A stretch of DNA of 64,000 nt from the NCBI GenBank assembly GCA_963932465.1, contig OZ010786.1, positions 593,081,038-593,145,037 of the forward strand, in the 5' to 3' direction. Under the pieces are notes generated by a model that saw only the letters and a program-made list of their open reading frames with translations, ran no database searches and was not told the DNA's origin. The DNA is from Maratus speciosus (taxonomy: Eukaryota; Arthropoda; Arachnida; Araneae; Salticidae). Below are positions 1-9,997 of this stretch, piece by piece (the first letter of the stretch is position 1; the number at the start of each line of letters is the position of its first letter). The translations under genes and the position numbers were made by a program.

Positions 1-105
1 AAACTGGCTTGAATGGAGTTCGTGTTTTCCTACGAAGCATGCTGAATCTGTAAACACAAAAAATCGCACGAGAAAATAACTCACGTTCTTATAAACTACA
101 ATCTG

Positions 106-296
106 CAGGGTTCGCACATTTTTACCACTAAATTTTTACAGTATTTTCAAAGTATTTCACTGCAGAAAAATGTTGTAAAATCTGGGAATAAAGGCGGTGA
201 TTGCGAATTCTATGTTTTAAAAATTAAATGTAAATTTTCCTATCATTAATAGTGGTGTCAGAGTCCTTGGAAATTCCAAGGAGTGTGCGAACCTTG
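106..296. mobile_element. 191-bp MITE, family A copy 1
   Basis: Short non-autonomous DNA transposon with ends CAGGGTTCGCACA and TGTGCGAACCTTG (imperfect inverted repeats). It is flanked by AATCTG on both sides, a visible 6-bp duplication. The copy at 4015-4205 differs at about two positions near the left end, so both moved recently or were corrected against each other. No coding capacity. Superfamily uncertain; the ends resemble hAT but the duplication is shorter than 8 bp. Confidence 0.8.
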
Positions 297-302
297 AATC
301 TG

Positions 303-978
303 TCTACCCTTTATATAAAAATTATAAGAGGCGTTGCAGTCGTCCACGAAGTACACGAGCACTGAAATCGTAATCATTTGCATATCCTGCGGAGACGTAT
401 GCATGGTGTAAATTTCACGCTGTTTGGTTGATCCCTTCATGGTATTGCATTTTGGATGGCCAGCAGTGTAGCTTCAAACCGAAATTTAAATAAATATATA
501 TATCCAGGGATTTACAAAAATTAGTCTTAAAATATAGAAAAATCCGCAGGTGCTCATTAGGTTAATAATACACAATGATTTTGAAAAGATATAAGAGAAA
601 ATAAAATAACCTTTTTTTGTTACGTATTTTAGATTTTTTTAGTTTAATTTAAAATAGATGAATAAGTATAATAAGAGAAAGGATAAATAATTGGAATATG
701 TTATTAAATTAGTCTGTATATATTTATGAATTGTTAATACTTTGGTAACAACGGTTCATCTACAAGCAATAATCTTTTTTTATAAATCAGTTATCAGTAA
801 TATTAAATAGAATTCAAATGTTATAACACATTTTCTAAAATATTAGTATGGATATAATAAAGCTTTTATAAATACGATTCAATATACAAAATGCATTTTT
901 TTTTTCGTATCAAAGAGACAAAAGCCTTTTTTTCTTTCTTCTCACTAAGTTTTAATTTTCAGAAATAGTAAAAAAGCT
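303..978. other. AT-rich sequence, nothing recognised
   Basis: No gene, RNA or repeat boundary is recognised. It contains only T-runs and A/T-rich sequence. The frame on the minus strand at 258-440 overlaps MITE A and is not gene-like. Confidence 0.6.
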
Positions 979-982
979 TTAA

Positions 983-1182
983 CTCCTTGGGGACGAGCGA
1001 TCGGTATACGTGCTGAGTAAGGTACTCAGAATCCCTTGATTATTCTCGCCAGTAAATTTTTATTGTAAATTTTGCCTTATTTAAGCCGACATTTCCCCGA
1101 TTCAATTAGACAAAAATTTCTGTTTTTAAAAACCGGTGATAAAAGATTTAAAATTCTGAAAAATATGTTCGTTCCAAAGGGG
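983..1182. mobile_element. TTAA MITE, family T1
   Basis: About 200 bp flanked by TTAA at 979-982 and 1183-1186. The ends read CTCCTTGGGGACGAGCG and CGTTCCAAAGGGG, and the interior carries GCCAGTAAATTTTTATTG. The same family recurs at 54083-54282 and 60939-61138 and, diverged, inside larger elements at 14374-14531 and 24776-24928. The TTAA duplication indicates piggyBac-type transposition. Confidence 0.8.
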
Positions 1183-1195
1183 TTAATTTCCATTA

Positions 1196-1197
<2 letters not shown>

Positions 1198-1226
<29 letters not shown>
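1198..1226. repeat. poly-T tract (29 nt)
   Basis: Uninterrupted T-run just left of the 1264-1408 palindrome. It could be a slippage tract or the reverse strand of an A-tail, but no retroelement body is visible next to it. Confidence 0.9.
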
Positions 1227-1228
<2 letters not shown>

Positions 1229-1263
1229 TTAACTTATGGTATGTGTAAACAGATTCCTACACT

Positions 1264-1408
1264 TTCAGCTCAAAAACGAGTATTTTTATCTAAAAATTTT
1301 CGACTTATATAATCGCTCGATTGCAAAAGCGAGTTTTTCTCGCTTTTACAATCGAGCGATTATATAAGTCGAAAACTTTTAGATAAAAATACTCGTTTTT
1401 GAGCTGAA
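1264..1408. repeat. near-perfect 145-bp palindrome
   Basis: Two 70-bp arms (1264-1333 and 1339-1408) are reverse complements with two mismatches, separated by TTTTT. The tip reads GAGTTTTTCTC and the outer ends read TTCAGCTC and GAGCTGAA. It would fold as one long hairpin in RNA or cruciform in DNA. Probably a fold-back MITE; no clear target duplication. A small-RNA hairpin precursor is possible but untested. Confidence 0.9.
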
Positions 1409-1517
1409 TGTCGCTGTTTATCTAAAGTCAGGGACATTACCTGAACAGTAGGAATACTGATAAAGTTTATTAAATCACAAGATGCCAAATTACTGCATTT
1501 AACCTTGGTTTCCTTAA

Positions 1518-1721
1518 CCCCTTGAGGGGCAAGCAATTGCGTTTGTGAAATGCTGAATTCCCACCGGAATCTTTGAAAAATTCTATTTCAAAATATGTAA
1601 AAGCAATTTTACGGCTTTTTTTCTACCAAAGCTAGAAAAGTTAAATTTAATAAAATTTTTCTGGTGTAAAACTTCATTAATCGTAGGTGATATATAATAT
1701 ATACCGGTGCCCCTCAAGGGA
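1518..1721. mobile_element. TTAA MITE, family T2 copy
   Basis: 204 bp between TTAA at 1514-1517 and 1722-1725. The left end is CCCCTTGAGGGGCAAGCAAT and the right end is CGGTGCCCCTCAAGGGA. It matches 29600-29802 closely and, in the other orientation, 16631-16991, 53273-53476 and 60004-60206. The interior has TTCTGGTGTAAAACTTC. Non-coding. Confidence 0.85.
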
Positions 1722-2073
1722 TTAAAAAGGTAGGCATTATATAGCTGGCAAATCAAATATAATTAAAGAAAGAATGGTTTATTTATTTGGAAAACGTTAT
1801 ACAGGGTTTTTGTAAAAGGGGGGATAACTTTACGGGGTGATAGAATTCAGCTATACGAGCAAATTTCGTCACGGAATGTATGGTCGGGACGCAAGCGGTA
1901 AGAAGTTAAAAGGTAGTTTTCCACTGTCGCGGCTAAAGAATTAACCTAATAATGAGAGGAGATACTTCGGAAAACATTTTTAACAGGAATATAATTAATG
2001 TACATGCTCAAAGAAATTTCTCAAAAGATCCACCGCCAGCTGTAATGCACCCTTCACACTTGCGGGGTAGGGA

Positions 2074-2267
2074 CAGTGTGTTACTTTTTTTAAAACACAG
2101 ATTTTTTGGTAGGCACTATTTTTTTGAAATAGTAAAATTCGCCTAATTTAACCTTATTTAATGAAATATTAATTAAGGCGAAAACAAGAGGGATTCTACT
2201 ATTTCAGAAAAGTGGTGCTAGTCAAGAAATCTAAATTAAAAAAAAAAGTAGCCCACTGGCAACACTG
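2074..2267. mobile_element. hAT-like MITE (family H1), left end eroded
   Basis: The right end AGTAGCCCACTGGCAACACTG matches the H1 terminus; the left reads CAGTGTGTTAC, with about 8 bp of the GTTGCCAGTGGGCTAC motif lost. The central sequence with ATATTAATTAAGGCGAAAAC is shared with copies at 7309, 46160, 12572, 20423 and 56052. The right flank GTTTTCATATTGGATAGTT is also shared with 7274-7522, so this copy was probably part of the larger composite described there. Confidence 0.75.
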
Positions 2268-2706
2268 TTTTCATATTGGATAGTTGGATATGTCGTCCAA
2301 TTGAAATTCTTTAATTATGTTATAGCCACTTTAAAAAAATCTCTGTTATTAGTAAAATACTTCCAAAGAAAGCTGCCACTAATACATTTTTTAGCAAATT
2401 GTGCTACGGGTAAATATAAAAATGGTCCCCAGACTTAGCCCGTAATCATAAGGTTAATTTTGAAAGCGATATATCGTGAAAATCATTGTACCTTAATTGT
2501 CTATTTTTATTTCTGAATAAAAGGACATAGCTGCGTTAATTTTCACTGGATTTTTCTTTTATCTTACTTATGAAGCGTATGAAGTTTATTAAATCACAAG
2601 ATTCTAAATTACGAAATTTAACCCCGATTTCATTTTAAAATATAAAAGTCGTATCAAATATAATTAAAGAAAGAATGGTTTAATTAATTTAGAAAAAGTT
2701 ATATAA

Positions 2707-2902
2707 AGGGCTATCACTGACGATTATTTTTATATTCTATTTACACCAAAAACTATCTTAAAACAATACTATACTTTTACTATCTTAAAACAATAAATTT
2801 TGTAGTATATTTCTCTTGCGCATTTTGTCTCAGTGTTTCAGAAGGATTTTTATTTTAGGAGTTTGAGATATAATTACAACATAGTCATGAGAGGCAGCCC
2901 TG
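2707..2902. mobile_element. MITE, GGGCTGCC family (G1)
   Basis: Ends read AGGGCTATCACTGACGAT and GTCATGAGAGGCAGCCCT, inserted in the 224-bp array. Related copies are at 3357-3518, 11428-11599, 45046-45214 and 60218-60326, with a partial pair at 51083-51463. It accounts for the extra length between array units starting at 2581 and 3016. hAT-like by its ends; no clean target duplication was found. Confidence 0.65.
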
Positions 2903-3356
2903 TAAACAGTGAAAATAATTGTACCTTAATCATCTATTTTTATTTCTGAATAACAGGACTTCTCTGCCATAAATTTCGGTAGACATTTTTTAAAAATCTT
3001 ATTTATGATGCATATGAAGTTTATTAAATTACAAGATTCTGAATTACGAAATTTAACCACGATTTCTTTTTAAAATAGAGAAGTCATATCAAATATAATT
3101 AAATAAAGAATGGTTTATTAAATTGAAAAAATATTATACAATGAAAATCATTGTACCTTCGCTGTCGATTGTTATTTCTGAATAAAAGGGCATCACTGCC
3201 TTAATTTTAAATAGATTTTTTTCTTACTTATGAAGGGTATGAAGTTTATTAAATCAGTAGATGCCAAATTACTACAACAATTTCTCTAAAACAAATGCAG
3301 GCATATCAAATAAAATTATAGAAAGAATGGTTTATGTATTTGGAAAACATTATATT

Positions 3357-3518
3357 CAGGGCTATCACTGACGATCGTTTTTTATATTCTATTTACACCA
3401 CTATCTTAAAACAATAAATTTTGTAGAATATTTCTCTTGTGGATTATGTTGCAGTGTTTCAGAAAGATTTTTTTAGAGGTTTGAGATATAATTAAAAAAT
3501 AGTCGCCAAAGGCAGCCC
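3357..3518. mobile_element. MITE, G1 family second copy
   Basis: Starts CAGGGCTATCACTGACGATC and ends AATAGTCGCCAAAGGCAGCCC. The interior parallels 2707-2902 (shared TTCTATTTACACCA and GAGATATAATTA) with different short indels, so the two are independent insertions or old duplicates in neighbouring array units. Confidence 0.65.
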
Positions 3519-4014
3519 AAAGCAATATAGGTAAGCGTCTTATCTTAAATGGGAGAGGAAACCGCAAGATTAAAGGCGAGGTCACATAAATCAAGGTCGC
3601 ACGCCACGTAGCGGACGGAGTGAAGAACAGAAAGATGCCTAACTGTTTTCTTCTTTATGGATAATATATTAATTGCACATCTATGAAATAAATGCGCAAG
3701 CGCCAACATCGTGTTTTCATTTGTTTGTAGCATTTATATTCTGACAGTAATATAATGTTCTATTAATTTTTATTCGTGTTTTTTGATTTATTTATTATAG
3801 TTAATTATTTAAATAAAAACAGTTCTTTTTAAGAACTAATATTATTTGTTAAAATTGCAAAATGGTGGTAATCGAATAACTCTAGTTTTCGAAATTGTAA
3901 GAAAATTCTTTTTCTTATAGAATTCATATGTCCTTTTCCAAAGAGCAAAACAAGTTAGTTATGTATTTTAACTTTAATTTATTTAAAAAATAATAAAATA
4001 TTATTTGATATATA

Positions 4015-4205
4015 CAGGGTTCGCACGGTTTTACCACTAAATTTTTACAGTATTTTCAAAGTATTTCACTGCAGAAAAATGTTGTAAAATCTGGGAATAA
4101 AGGCGGTGATTGCGAATTCTATGTTTTAAAAATTAAATGTAAATTTTCCTATCATTAATAGTGGTGTCAGAGTCCTTGGAAATTCCAAGGAGTGTGCGAA
4201 CCTTG
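4015..4205. mobile_element. 191-bp MITE, family A copy 2
   Basis: Almost identical to 106-296, including the internal GGCGGTGATTGCGAATTC segment. The flanking DNA differs and is simple AT sequence, so the target duplication (ATATA-like) cannot be fixed. Same strand orientation as copy 1, 3.9 kb apart. Confidence 0.85.
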
Positions 4206-4815
4206 ATATTATATATTATAAAATGTTGTTGATTTAAATAAGCTCGATTTTAATTATTTTCTTTTAATGAAATGAAAAATGACGCATACAAATTAGTAAG
4301 TAGTTAATGTGTAAAGATTGAATTTTGTAGTATTATTTTTTACTCAGTTCTTGATGTGCTAAAGTTATAAAAAATGATATACACGGTTCTATTCCAGATG
4401 AAAATAGAATGTTTATCAAGGTTTAGAATATGTATAGAATTTAATAATAAATAAAATATTCAATTTTAAGTCCTTTTCTTCGTTTATCAAGCGCAGACGA
4501 TACATCGAAAACTTATTCCAATATTCTTTTGATCGTACTGTATTCATGTTATTTAAATTACAAATAGTTCATTTATTTAATTTAAAATTCATTTTATTTT
4601 ATATTCAGAATAACTTTAATTTAAAATGCATGCATTAAATGTTGTACTATTAAACGAGCAAGTATTGTTAATTTAGTATTTGTTTAAATATTTTGCGAGT
4701 CAAGACAATAATTGCAAAAGTTTTCCTAAAATCGCCAGATTAGATTTTTTTTTCCCCCTTGAAGCAGACAAAGCCATTTAGAGAATTCCTGTTAAAAATT
4801 CTATTACGAATTTCA

Positions 4816-5119
4816 GATTGTTACTTACTCACAGAAGATGAATCTTGTTTGCCTGATATATTGCAAAATATTTTTGTTACAGCTTGTTTTGATAAAAATA
4901 TGTGTATTAAAAAAGAAAAAAAAAGTCTCAATGTCATTTTAGTTTAAGGGTTAAAGGCAGTAATGCTTTCGTAGCATTAGTGCTTTTCTCCCGAAATTGA
5001 AATGATATTGCGATTTTTTTTTTTTTATGTGCATAATTTTATCAAAACAAACTGTAATAAAAATATTTTGCAATAAAACTAGGAAACAAGATTCATCTTC
5101 CATAAGTGAGTAAAGAATC
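4816..5119. repeat. inverted repeat, two 89-bp arms
   Basis: Arms 4816-4904 and 5031-5119 are imperfect reverse complements; both carry AGATGAATCTTGTTT and TTGCAAAATATTTTT. The spacer of about 125 bp is AT-rich. The open frame at 4759-4947 lies in the left arm and is not considered a gene. Probably an old fold-back MITE. The rest of 4206-5290 shows nothing recognisable. Confidence 0.75.
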
Positions 5120-5211
5120 AGAAAATATGCGCAAGAGATGCGCAGATAGTAGATATTCTGTCATATATGACGTCATACTAAAAACCCGCTTATTTGCATT
5201 ATTCACTCCGT

Positions 5212-5226
5212 CCACTAGATGGCGAA
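5212..5226 (+). promoter_or_regulatory. CTCF-like motif candidate
   Basis: CCACTAGATGGCGAA matches the animal CTCF core (CCASYAGRKGGCRS) at nearly every position. A single 15-mer in 64 kb has limited weight. Related cores occur at 26171, 31068 and 59948. Confidence 0.3.
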
Positions 5227-5488
5227 GATGTGTCAATATACTCCATATTCCAGTATTGACATTGTACGCTTACTTATATCGCTTTGAGGCAGCCCTTTAT
5301 ACAGTGAAAATAATTGTACCTTAACAATCTATTTTTATTTCTGAATAGTAGGAATTCTCAGTCATAATTTTCGTTAGATATTTTTTTTTAATCTTACTTA
5401 TGCAATTTATTAAATCACAAGATTCTAAATTACGAAAATTAACCACGATTTCTTTTAAAAATATAGAAGTCCTATCAAATATAATTGA

Positions 5489-5762
5489 CCTTTTGCACTT
5501 CGCGTTATTTTGAGTATGGACTACCAGCAATTCCGCGTGATTTTGACTGTGAACTACCAGCAACTTCGCGTTGTTACACAAATATTTTATTCGGCGGCAC
5601 CACTTATTTAAAAGAATTTTATTTAAAAAAGAAAAAGTATACAATTTATAAAATGCTCTGATTAAATAAGGCAAATTTTATTTTATTTTATAACTACTGC
5701 CAAAAACAAAATTTTCAAGGCAAAATGATGTCGCCGCAGCGGCGACAACAGAGTGCAAAAGG
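5489..5762. mobile_element. TTAA MITE, family T3
   Basis: 274 bp with ends CCTTTTGCACTTCGCG and CAACAGAGTGCAAAAGG, flanked by TTGA (mutated TTAA) at 5485-5488 and TTAA at 5763-5766. It splits an array unit exactly at its TATAATTAAAGAAAG site, which is intact in neighbouring units. Contains GTCGCCGCAGCGGCGAC, a GC-rich palindrome near the right end. Confidence 0.8.
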
Positions 5763-5868
5763 TTAAAGAAAGAATAGTTTATTAAACTGAAAAGATATTA
5801 TATAGTAAAAATTATTGTACATCCGCTGTCAATTTATGTTTCTTTATAACAGAACATCACTGCCTTAA

Positions 5869-6104
5869 CCCTCTAATGACATGATGGCATATATGCTACC
5901 TACAGTGTTTCGAATTTAGGGGATTTTGTAATAAGACATTACAAATTCACACCAGGAATTTAAAATAGCAATACTTCATTTATTTAATAACAGACAATCC
6001 GTACTTAAATAAAGCGAAATTTATTATTGAAAATTTATGGTGTCAATTCAGGCTCTCTGAACTACGGAGTTTCTAGAACGTATTCTACAGTGGGAATTAG
6101 AGGG
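5869..6104. mobile_element. TTAA MITE, family T4
   Basis: 236 bp with ends CCCTCTAATGACATGATGGC and TGGGAATTAGAGGG between perfect TTAA duplications (5865-5868, 6105-6108). The interrupted unit reads ATCACTGCC-TTAA-TTTTAAATAG, present uninterrupted near 3190. That gives a local paralogous empty site. Confidence 0.85.
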
Positions 6105-6214
6105 TTAATTTTAAATAGATTATTTTCTACTTATGGAGCGCATGAAGTTTACTAAATCACACGATACTACATTTAACAACGATTTCATTATAACTATAGC
6201 AGTCATATCAAATA

Positions 6215-6971
6215 CAGTCGGACCTCGTTATCCCGACACCCGGTTTTCGCGTCACTCCGCTTAACACGTCAGTTTTTCAAAGTCCCGATTTTCTGTATAT
6301 GATTTTAATGTAAATAAATCCCGGATTTTACGTCGTTCAATAATTTTCAACTCCGGATACCCCGACGGTTTAAAAAAATTGTCCATTTTTCATCATCCAT
6401 CTTATAAGAACGAAAATTAAGCGGTAAGAAATGTCTTAGCCAAACTTTTCGCAAAAGTGTCTAAAATACCCATTAAGATAAATGAGAAATTTTACTTCAA
6501 TCCTTTATCTGAATAAATAAACCCACACACTTTGAATTATCCACTTAAGTTCCAGATAGACGTATCAGTCTACTCGCGGTCTTTTTGTTCTGGTCAGGCG
6601 AACATTGATTACAATTCATTGTATAATATTGATTACAATTCATTGGATAATATTGAAAAAAGAATTGTAAGAAGCACATCTAGGAATAAGCAAACTTTAA
6701 TTCATCAATACTTCATTAAACAATAAAAAAACAAATCACCATAAATCTGATTTTTATTCCTTTCGATTTTAGTTTTGTATTTATTTGGTTTAATAGTAAA
6801 GTTTTATTGCTTAAAACCGCAAGAACAGTTATGAATTTAAAATTGTCTTAAATTAATTAAAATACGGCTTTTTATAAACATATTTTTCTCCAAATCCAGT
6901 TATCGCGACACTCCGCTTATGACGATATTTTTTTCTGGTCATTAGAGTGTCGGGATAACGAGGTTCGACTG
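6215..6971. mobile_element. pogo/Tigger-like element, internally deleted, 757 bp
   Basis: The termini CAGTCGGACCTCGTTATCCC and GGGATAACGAGGTTCGACTG are inverted repeats of about 25 bp of the pogo/Tigger kind. Flanking TA dinucleotides are at 6213-6214 and 6972-6973. The target is the array site TATCAAATATAATTA, intact in other units. Too short for a full transposase; a possible C-terminal remnant lies at 6532-6726. Confidence 0.8.
6532..6726 (+). pseudogene. possible pogo-type transposase C-terminus (remnant)
   Basis: An open stretch of about 64 codons inside the 757-bp pogo-like element ends with residues KQTLIHQYFIKQ before a TAA stop. Pogo/Tigger transposases commonly end in a short basic, aromatic tail of the KQT..FF type, so this is read as the 3-prime end of the lost gene. 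The repeated NIDYNSL heptad-like run is odd. No DDE or DNA-binding residues are present. The match is short, and the frame could be chance. Confidence 0.35.
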
Positions 6972-7109
6972 TATAATTAGAGAAAGAACGAGTTATTATT
7001 TTAGTAAACGTTATATAGTGAAAATCATTGTAATTGAACCATCTAATTTTATTACTGAATAAAACGATATCGCTGCTTTTATTTTCAATAGACATTTTAA
7101 AAAATATAA

Positions 7110-8445
7110 CTTATGAAGCGTCTGAAGTTTATGAAATAACAAGTCAGACCAAATCATAGTATGCCAAGTCCTTTTTGAAAAAAAAATGAGAGAGTCCATT
7201 TAGAAAGTGCATAAAACCTGTTTTATCCACTCCCAAAATCAACTAAGTCTGTTTCCACATGCTTTCTCATATATCGTCGGTACCATGTCAAACTATCCAA
7301 TATGAAAACAGTGGGCCTTTTTTAAATGCAGATTTCTCGATTGGCACCACTTTTTTGAAATTGTAAAATTCGCCTTATTTAACCTTATTTAATGACATAT
7401 TAATTAAGACGAAAACAAGGGGAATTTTACCATTTCAGAAAAGTGGTGCCAGTCAAGAAATCTGAATTTAAAAAAAGTAGCCCACCTTTTTTACATTGGA
7501 TAGTTTGACATGGTACCGACGATATGTCATCTGTTTACGGACTCGGTTTACTGTGGGGGGGGGGAGGGGGGATAAAGCATATTTTATGAAGCGTCTGAAA
7601 TTTATGAAATCACAAGTCAGAGCAAGTCATAGTAGACCAAGTCCTTTTTGAAAAGGAATGAGAGAGTCCATGTAGAAGGTGCATAAAATCCGTCTGAAAT
7701 TTATGAAACCACAAGTCAGACCAAGTTATAGTAGACCAAGTCTTTTTTGAAAAAAAAATGAGAGAGTCCATTTAGAATGTGCATAAAATCTATTTTATCC
7801 ACTCCCTCAATGAACTAAAAAAATGAGAGAGTCCATTTAGAATGTGCATAAAATCTATTTTATCCACTCCCTCAATGAACTAAGTCTGTTTTCACATTCT
7901 TTCTCATACATGTCATCTGTTTGAAGACTTGGTTTACTGTGGGAGTGGATAAACCAGATTTTATGAAGCATCTGAAGTTTATGCATTCATAAGTCAGACC
8001 AAATCATAATAAACAAAGTCCTTTTTGAAAAACAATGAGAGGGTACATTCAGATGGTGAATAAAATCTGTTTTATCCACTCCCTCAATGAACTAAGTCTG
8101 TTTTCACATTCTTTCTCATATATGTTATAGGTTTACAAACTTCGTTTACTATGGGACTGGGTGAAACAGATTTTATAAAGCGTCTGAAATTTATGAAATT
8201 ACAAATCAGACCAAATCATAGTAGACCAAATGATTTTGAAAAAAAAAATGAGAGAGTTCAATTAGAAAGACCATAAAATAAGTTTTATCCACTCCCACAA
8301 TTAACTAAGTCTGTTTTCACATACTTTCTTAAATATGTCATCTGTTTACAGACTTGGTTTACTGTGGGAGTGGATAAAACGTATTTTATGTACCTTCTAA
8401 ATGGACTCTATTATTTTTTTTTTCAAAATGGACTTGGTCTACTAT
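7110..8445. repeat. tandem array, about 205-bp partly palindromic unit
   Basis: About five units contain ATGAGAGAGTCCATTTAGAA, TTTTATCCACTCCC and, inverted, GGGAGTGGATAAA, then GTCTGAAATTTATGAAATCA. The last unit ends at 8386-8445 with the inverted form of the first segment, so each unit looks like a fold-back. A 66-bp piece is exactly duplicated at about 7752-7817 and 7818-7883. A (G)n run occurs at 7554-7570. Confidence 0.75.
7274..7522. mobile_element. composite MITE: hAT-like H1 inside a TA-flanked MITE
   Basis: Outer ends TCGTCGGTACCATGTCAAAC and GACATGGTACCGACGA are inverted repeats flanked by TA (7272-7273, 7523-7524). Neighbouring array units keep the empty site CTCATATATGTCATCTG. 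Inside, from 7309 to about 7486, lies H1, whose free-standing copies (12572, 20423, 56052) have their own 8-bp duplications. The same outer arms flank H1 at 46125-46384, so the composite appears to have moved as a unit. Confidence 0.75.
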
Positions 8446-8676
8446 AGTTGTGAACCCCTCATTTATAAAATTCTCATTAAGAAGTTCTATACTAATCCCA
8501 GAAATTTTGAACATATTTTTGCCTATTACAAAAATTGATATCTCGTGTATAAGGTTAACAAAAATTAGTATAATTTTTTTTTCTGGTGCGAGCTGGAAAT
8601 TTTTAATTAAAAAACCGCCAGATTTGGCAACAGTGTTTGAAGACTGCATAGTATTACAGAAAGAATGGTTTATTAA

Positions 8677-8952
8677 CCTCTTATGCTCTATGTCGTACGC
8701 AGCGTCCGTTATCCTACTTTGGTCATTTCCAACAATGACGTGCGCAGCGTACGTCATGATATCTGGCTGTTTTTTTTTTAATTTGATATTCTGAATTCTC
8801 AATAGAAAGCTTTAACTGTCATTTTTTTCTTTGCAAGATGACTGATTTTTCATAAGTAAAGAAAAATTATCAATTAAAAAAAAAAATTGCCAGATGCAGC
8901 AACACTGGTGGCTAGTGACATACATCCACTAACAGTGCTAGAGCGCAAGGGT
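8677..8952. mobile_element. TTAA MITE, family T5
   Basis: Ends CCTCTTATGCTCTATG and GTGCTAGAGCGCAAGGG between TTAA at 8673-8676 and 8953-8956, splitting the array site TTTATTAATTTGGAAAACG. The interior carries GCGTACGACAT-type repeats and an AACACTG end that may be a hAT fragment. The open frames at 8386-8802 and 8450-8794 overlap array and MITE and are not genes. Confidence 0.75.
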
Positions 8953-9038
8953 TTAATTTGGAAAACGCGAGATCGTCAAAATAATTGTACCTTAACTATC
9001 TGTTTTAAGTTTCGAATAGCAGTACATCGCAGCCTTAA

Positions 9039-9247
9039 CCCCTTAACGCTCGAATTAAATTACGGTTGAAAAATTCAAATTGCTTATTGGCACCACTTTT
9101 ATGAAAAAGAAATATTCACCTTATTTAATGACAGGAAAATCGATACTTAAATATAGCCAATTTCACTATTTTATAAAATTGGTGGGAATCAAACAATTTG
9201 AGTAAAAGACACAGCCCGAGAATATGACGGGAGCGAGAATTAAGGGG
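9039..9247. mobile_element. TTAA MITE, family T6 copy 1
   Basis: 209 bp between TTAA at 9035-9038 and 9248-9251. The left end CCCCTTAACGCTCGAATTAA and right end CGAGAATTAAGGGG each carry a further TTAA four bases in. Other copies: 24714-25236 (interrupted), 41838-42046, 60931-61240 (interrupted, partial) and 62724-62913. It is inserted at the array motif GCC-TTAA-TTTTGAATGG. Confidence 0.85.
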
Positions 9248-9249
9248 TT

Positions 9250-9600
9250 AATTTTGAATGGCCTTTTGCAGAAGATTACATATGAAAATAACACAGTTTG
9301 TTAAATCGAAAGATGTTAGACACTTCTGTCTCTTGAGCAGAGGATAATGATTTTCCATGCCCGTGTAAGTCTCTTTCAAATTGTCAGGAATTAATATTCT
9401 GCCATTTTTTTACTATAATGCGAAAAAGGGCGGAGCTAGTAAATAAATCTTTTTCCCCTTTTCCTGATATTAAGAGATAAGTCAGTAAGGGAGTCGGCAT
9501 GGTATGCATCAGAAAGGAAATACTTATTTCATGATATATAAGATTTATTCCGAAACTAACTGTTTCTTCTCTTGACATTTATGTGCGTATAAAGGAAAAT
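9250..9600. repeat. conserved tail segment of array element, copy 1
   Basis: About 330 bp shared with 14760-15190 and 23932-24260. Landmarks are CTTTCAAATTGTCAGGAATT, AATATTCTGCCATT, AGTAAATAAATC, CCTGATATTAAGAG and TTCATGATATATAAGATTTA. In all three places it follows array units, so array plus tail may be one large element. No coding sequence recognised. Confidence 0.7.
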
Positions 9601-9997
9601 AATAGCATATTTATTCACTGATATCTTCATAATCACGGAATATCTTTATAACGCTAATATTTGTTTTTGTCGCAAAAGAAATACTGATATTTTTGTAGTT
9701 TCTAGTTATATAAATGGAATATCATATTAAAAATCATTGAATTAAAAGTTTTTTCTTGCAAAAGGAAATTGAGTAATTTTTTAATGGATTAATGTATGGT
9801 AAAATCCACATCTTTACATGAAAATGATGAAGAAATTTGCATTATCAAAGTAAGTTTTCTGTATATGTTTCAAAAACAATATAAAAATCCTTCTACCAAA
9901 TATAGTCTTCGCATTTAAATTTGGTTATGTTTATTATTATTATTATTATTACTATTCTTGCCGTTCTTTTTGTTGTATTAAGTGATCAAAAACATTA
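9601..9997. other. AT-rich sequence with short (ATT)n
   Basis: Nothing gene-like. A short ATT microsatellite lies near 9929-9950. Confidence 0.6.

Larger units (their letters stand above)
1440..9340. repeat. degraded tandem array, about 224-bp unit, heavily interrupted
   Basis: A recurring unit includes GAAGTTTATTAAATCACAAG, then TATCAAATATAATTAAAGAA, AGAATGGTTTATTAA and ATTGTACCTTAACTGTC. Clear copies start near 1463, 2581, 3016, 3240, 5404, 6145 and 7122, with parts near 8660, 8960 and 9250. The uninterrupted spacing 3016 to 3240 gives about 224 bp; larger gaps are explained by MITEs inserted between or within units. Related units occur at 14640-14900 and 21285-23950. Confidence 0.75.

Noticed and set aside
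8386..8802. 138-codon minus frame and overlapping 114-codon plus frame
   Set aside because: They run through the tandem array and into MITE T5, and overlap on opposite strands, as expected for chance frames in repeats.
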